Assembly: GCA_036571765.1 (NCBI GenBank)
Contig: BROE01000003.1
Span: forward strand, 20,406,144-20,470,143
Source: Plecoglossus altivelis
Taxonomy: Eukaryota > Chordata > Actinopteri > Osmeriformes > Plecoglossidae
Direction of reading: 5' to 3'
DNA length: 64,000 nucleotides
This document shows positions 60,901 through 64,000 of the stretch, piece by piece. The stretch's first letter is position 1. Every line of letters begins with the position of its first letter. The notes beneath the pieces were generated by a model. That model had not been told where the DNA came from. It ran no database searches and was given only the letters and a program-made list of their open reading frames with translations. The translations under genes and the position numbers were made by a program.

Positions 60901-62998
60901 TGACCAAATCACATCTTTAAAATAAAATGACCATACTTCTTTCCGAGGTGATTGTGACTTTTATTAGGTCATTCAAAAGCTCCAAATAATCATTGTAGTT
61001 ATTGAAGTGCACAGGGATTGTGTTGTGTTTACAAACTCTGCCAGGTGGTGTTTTACATGTTTGCTGTGGTTGGAATCTGGCTCTTCAGAGGTGTCATCAC
61101 TGCACCTGCTACTGGGAGGTGAACAAAATGCCAGACCAGATAAATGCTCTTTTATTCACTTGCTGCTTCTGATTATTCTGATTCTGATTAACAGCGCACG
61201 TTATTTTCCGTTATCCTGTCTTACAGTGTGACTAACAGCTCTGGAACAGGGAGCATGAGCTCCAATGCAACTGTAGTATGTGGTTCATACGAGCAGCTGG
61301 GTTACTGGTCAAACAACTTTGATGACTTTGCAGTGAGTTGACCCAAGTCTCAACACAGAAGGTATATTGACTGTGGAATAAACACCAATGTCAGGAGACA
61401 TTGGTTTTTCAGGTTCACTAAAGGTATAACCTCGTGTTTTGTGCGTTGTTTCCAGTCTGCCTTGGTACTGCTCTACAACATCATGGTGGTCAACAACTGG
61501 AACGTTTTTCTAGACGTCTACTCCCGATACACTACTGAGTAATATCACTATTGTGTTCCTACATTTGATTCTTTTATTCACAGTAATACACACCTGGGTA
61601 AGGTCACCAACATCATTTTTACTTCTCTCTACATAAATGATTGTATTAATTCACTAATGAACATAACTAAGTGTACAGTCGCATCCCTTTTAGCCTAAAG
61701 CTGGGTGCACAATGTAATAGTCCTTAGAGACTGTTCCTTGTCAGGCTGTAGGAAACATAATCACTGTTGTAAGTCATGTGTAGGACTTGTACTGTAGGAT
61801 CCCACATGTCATTCATGTCAGACTGTATGACAAGTCAAGACACAAAAAAGGACTGGCAGAAGAAGGCTGGTACGGACTTTTACATTATCAGTGGTACGTT
61901 TGGTGACAGTGGGCCATTCGGTAGTTAGGAGCAACTTTTTTAAGTGCAGCAGTATTGTAGTGTTGATTTGATCAATGTCTTGTCTTGATTATAAATACAG
62001 AAAAAAACGAAGATGTCTTTTTGCACTACGTACAGTGCATAATCACTTTCTGCTTTCCTGTTCGGTTATAATTTGAGAATCATCATAGGAGAAGAAGATC
62101 TTATACTGTTAAAATCTATCTTGAAGTCGAACGTAAATCCATTATTTAGATGGGAGGGATCATGTCTAACGTGACGTCAAAGTCTCCAGATTTTAGCCAA
62201 GGATGATAATGATATACATATGCACATTTACATTTATATATATCTATAGATTTATACCTATCTATAGATATATATGAAGATTAAAGGAATCTTGCACCAT
62301 TTTTAACATTTGTGTCAGATGACCAAAATCATGACCATGGTTTGACCATGGTCAAAATCACACAGTGTGTAGCCATCTGAAATCATTCATACAAACATTC
62401 CTTCACCTATTCCTCTAATCACACATACACATCCACACATTCAACCATTTGTTGACCTGCCTTCTTAATTTATTGGACTTGATCTTTTCCGATGTTAATG
62501 ACGTCCACCTCATGTCTAGGTGGTCGAAGCTGTACTTCATAGCCTGGTGGCTCACATCCTCTGTCATGTGGGCCAACCTGTTTGTGGCGTTTATTCTGGA
62601 GGTAGGCCTAGCACACAGTTCCTTCCTGGAGATTGGATCAAAATACTGTTCCATCTTGGAGGTGGGGCTAAAACTGTTACCGGTGTGTGTCGTGTTAATC
62701 ATCACCCAGAACTTCATCTATAAGTGGGATCGTAGACAAACTCAATGTGCTTCTGATGCAGTGAGAGCTGATGTGGAGACCACGGTCCAGCTGATGTTCA
62801 GGTACAACAAGTACAACAAGCAACTTTTGTTTGGAAGAACACGTGTAACTGGGGCATGAACACTTGTCCAATGTGTTTATTTACTGTCTGATCTCTGTCT
62901 ACAGGGAGCAGATGCTCGAGCCAACAGAGGAGGAGCTTGTCTCTCAGCTACTCCAGCATCCACACCTCCATCTCACCATGTCAACGTCTCATGCTTAA
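48962..62998 (+). CDS. tpcn2: two pore calcium channel protein 2 (endolysosomal cation channel)
   Basis: 25 exons: 48962-49061, 49151-49203, 49301-49377, 49750-49933, 50042-50158, 50247-50353, 51301-51373, 51585-51684, 52980-53045, 53230-53294, 53527-53636, 55595-55676, 56345-56431, 57034-57153, 57868-57927, 58310-58438, 58632-58681, 59342-59441, 59558-59629, 61045-61118, 61227-61332, 61456-61538, 62520-62601, 62710-62801, 62905-62998. Total 2283 nt, 760 residues (human 752). Two six-helix domains are seen: filter I TTANNPDVM, filter II VVNNWNVF, domain II S4 NMLIIFRFLRIIPNIK. The C-terminus is EEELVSQLLQHPHLHL. TPC2 releases Na+/Ca2+ from lysosomes and melanosomes on PI(3,5)P2 or NAADP. Exons 7-8 also exist as an identical downstream copy (52314-52386, 52598-52697); only one pair can be used in frame. 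Confidence 0.95.
49395..49447. repeat. (GT)n microsatellite
   Basis: GT dinucleotides with a few GAGT and GGGT interruptions, in TPCN2 intron 3, 18 bp after the donor. Confidence 0.93.
50735..51115. repeat. degenerate telomere-like minisatellite in TPCN2 intron 6
   Basis: Roughly 38-bp higher-order units of gggttaggatagggttatgg plus ttagcagggttagggta, all derived from GGGTTA/TTAGGG. It forms the left border of the 1-kb duplication, and its motif reappears at 52041-52125. Confidence 0.9.
51028..52040 (+). repeat. tandem segmental duplication in TPCN2, copy 1
   Basis: About 1013 bp including the end of the telomere-like array, exon 7, exon 8 and the first 42 bases of exon 9. The copy ends inside exon 9 (after tctcagctttt), where telomere-like sequence resumes. 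Compared with copy 2 it has two more 16-bp gaggaacccgtgcata units (about 51720-51800) and a few substitutions near 51113. Confidence 0.93.
52041..53021 (+). repeat. tandem segmental duplication in TPCN2, copy 2
   Basis: Begins with 85 bp of GGTTAGG-type repeat, then repeats exon 7 (52314-52386) and exon 8 (52598-52697) without a base change. It continues into the complete exon 9. Identity with copy 1 is nearly perfect outside the 16-bp repeat and the stretch near 52125. Confidence 0.93.
53695..54870. repeat. 1.2-kb GT-rich tandem repeat in TPCN2 intron 11
   Basis: Units of gtgtggtagtgtgtgc, degenerating to the right into mixed GT, poly-T (54380-54420) and gtgtgttt runs. The long Cys/Val open frames on plus and His/Thr frames on minus are artefacts. 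It begins about 58 bp after the exon 11 donor. Confidence 0.93.
55437..55505. repeat. 16-bp tandem repeat
   Basis: Four copies of tggtgttgagtactgt, 90 bp before TPCN2 exon 12. Confidence 0.9.
56297..56360 (+). repeat. 32-bp direct duplication spanning the TPCN2 exon 13 acceptor
   Basis: acctttgtctcctcagaaag and the 12 bases after it occur twice in a row (56297 and 56329). Each copy carries a full acceptor, at 56311-56312 and 56343-56344. Only the second keeps the reading frame into RGYLDRKSFQELFNELN. Confidence 0.93.
58854..58925 (-). tRNA. trnP-AGG: tRNA-Pro (anticodon AGG)
   Basis: 72 bp on the minus strand. The 5' end GGCTCGTTGG pairs with the 3' end GGACGAGCC in the acceptor stem. The A box is TGGTCTAGGGG and the anticodon arm is TCTCGCTTAGGGTGCGAGA with AGG at the tip. 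The B box is GGTTCAAATCC. The sequence matches the standard vertebrate nuclear tRNA-Pro. It lies in TPCN2 intron 17, antisense to it. No CCA is encoded, as expected, and no long oligo-T terminator is obvious just downstream. Confidence 0.96.
58991..59052 (-). pseudogene. decayed tRNA-Pro copy
   Basis: About 65-135 bp from the intact tRNA-Pro and in the same orientation. The 5' half is recognisable (GGCTTGTTGGGTTAGGGACA, then an anticodon region TTTCGGTGCGAGA), but the D and T arms are eroded and there is no usable B box. It looks like an old tandem duplicate of the tRNA gene. Confidence 0.7.
59870..60810. repeat. ggggtcactgtg minisatellite in TPCN2 intron 19
   Basis: About 50 units of two interspersed lengths: ggtcactgtgggg (about 14 bp) and ggtcactgtggggttggggg (about 20 bp), plus a few units with ttagggttgg. 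Strong G bias on the plus strand. The 200-codon Gly/Val/Thr frames in it are artefacts. Confidence 0.93.
61539..62519. other. TPCN2 intron 22
   Basis: The last sizeable intron, mostly AT-rich with a TA-rich stretch at 62215-62275. No embedded gene is seen. Confidence 0.5.
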
Positions 62999-63149
62999 AT
63001 TCCTTCAAACTCAAGATATCATTTCTTGGTTCACAAAAAACATACCCTGCCGATAAAACCAATTGCAAATCAACCATCAAATCATATGCTGGAGGACCGA
63101 AGATTTAAATAACCTTTGGTTTAAACTTTGTATGCTGTTGAAATAATAT

Positions 63150-63155
63150 AATAAA
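63150..63155 (+). terminator. TPCN2 poly(A) signal
   Basis: AATAAA about 150 bp after the TPCN2 stop codon, in an AT-rich context. It is the first such hexamer in the 3' flank and a plausible end of the transcript. Confidence 0.6.
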
Positions 63156-64000
63156 ATGTTTATATGCTGCACCCCTGGTTACTGTTAGAATCCAACAACA
63201 AATAACGAATTGAGTTGTAACAGTAACACTGATTGTCATTCAACAGGATTAGACTATTGCTCGACAGACTGGTTGGTTAAACAGGAAAGGTATCAGGACC
63301 TCCTGAAACAGCAAAACTGTCTTTAATGATACTGGTTAAAACCTCCCCTGATCTTTCCTTTAAAATTTCCCCATAAAACCTCTCCACCACTTTTAAAATG
63401 TCCTCTGTTTTTCCACCACTTTCCCCTTGCTGTTTTTCGGTTTTGTCATGATATCCCCTTTACTGATCGTTTTCTTTAAAAAGTACCTGGTGCACCTTTC
63501 CCCTTCTTCCAGGTTTCTTTCCTTGCTCCTTAAAGTGAAACCCTTACTCCTTTCTTTGGCTAAAAGTATCATTTCCTTTTCACTTCCCTTATTTCATCAT
63601 TAAAATCCATGCCTATGTTTTTCAGTTTAATATATCTTTCTAAATGTTTTTTTGCAGTCCCATCGTGTACCTCTCTCTTTTCCATATCCTATCCTTCCCT
63701 AACTGACTAAAAAGGCCTTGATCCTACAATTCACCATTATCCACCATGGAGCTCCTGTGTTGAGTAAGTCCTGAAGTTTCTACCATTCAATAAATAATTC
63801 CCTGTACTGCCTCATATCCACCTCATCATCATCCTTCACCATAGACTAGATCATTTTCCACATTTCATTCACTCCGTTATAACAGTGGGGAATGAAAGGG
63901 TGGAGAAAAACACAACGCGCACTGTAATTAAACTAGTGTCAAGACAGCATTTGTTGATATATCAGGTGCGATAAATAATGTATGGTCATTGTTTCCTTTA
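63156..64000. other. right flank, no gene seen
   Basis: Pyrimidine-leaning unique sequence (many cctttcccc/ttcc stretches on plus at 63350-63700). No exon, RNA gene or recognisable repeat could be supported. Confidence 0.45.

Overview
The window is nuclear DNA from a ray-finned (teleost) fish. Compact multi-exon genes with GT/AG introns, vertebrate microRNA hairpins, a fish-type spexin-2 gene and a fish-type Ca2+/H+ exchanger (CAX) all point that way. Short introns and very many minisatellites suggest a fairly small, repeat-rich genome. I cannot name the species. Two runs of N (32647-32707, 42843-42918) show this is a draft assembly.

Layout, left to right: (1) 1-8980 has no protein gene I can support. 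It holds the miR-183/miR-96 hairpin pair on the minus strand, a 27-bp minisatellite, a G-tract and a duplicated 31-bp minisatellite block. (2) 8983-13193 minus: UBE2H, seven coding exons. (3) 14368-19123 plus: KLHDC10, ten exons. (4) 21408-28280 minus: a CAX-type exchanger whose C-terminal half is intact but whose middle is damaged or misassembled. (5) 29620-34498 plus: tesmin (CXC/CRC domain). (6) 35435-36235 plus: spexin-2 neuropeptide precursor, five exons. (7) 37159-37973 plus: cytochrome c oxidase subunit 8, two exons. (8) 40581-47823 minus: RIC8A, ten exons. (9) 48962-62998 plus: TPCN2, 25 exons, carrying a 1-kb internal tandem duplication and an intronic tRNA-Pro gene on the other strand.

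Exon models come from reading splice sites and codon phase by eye; apart from CAX, the phases of consecutive exons agree. UBE2H/KLHDC10, CAX/tesmin and RIC8A/TPCN2 are three head-to-head pairs with 1.1-1.3 kb between start codons, so shared promoters are likely. KLHDC10/CAX and COX8/RIC8A are tail to tail. The miR-183 cluster beside UBE2H and KLHDC10 matches human 7q32 gene order, while tesmin and TPCN2 lie near each other at human 11q13.

The main theme of the hunt is tandem repeats interacting with splice sites. In UBE2H and tesmin the minisatellite unit contains the exon's own 5' splice site. In TPCN2 a 32-bp duplication doubles a 3' splice site and a 1-kb duplication doubles two exons. The CAX gene carries an in-frame coding heptapeptide repeat.
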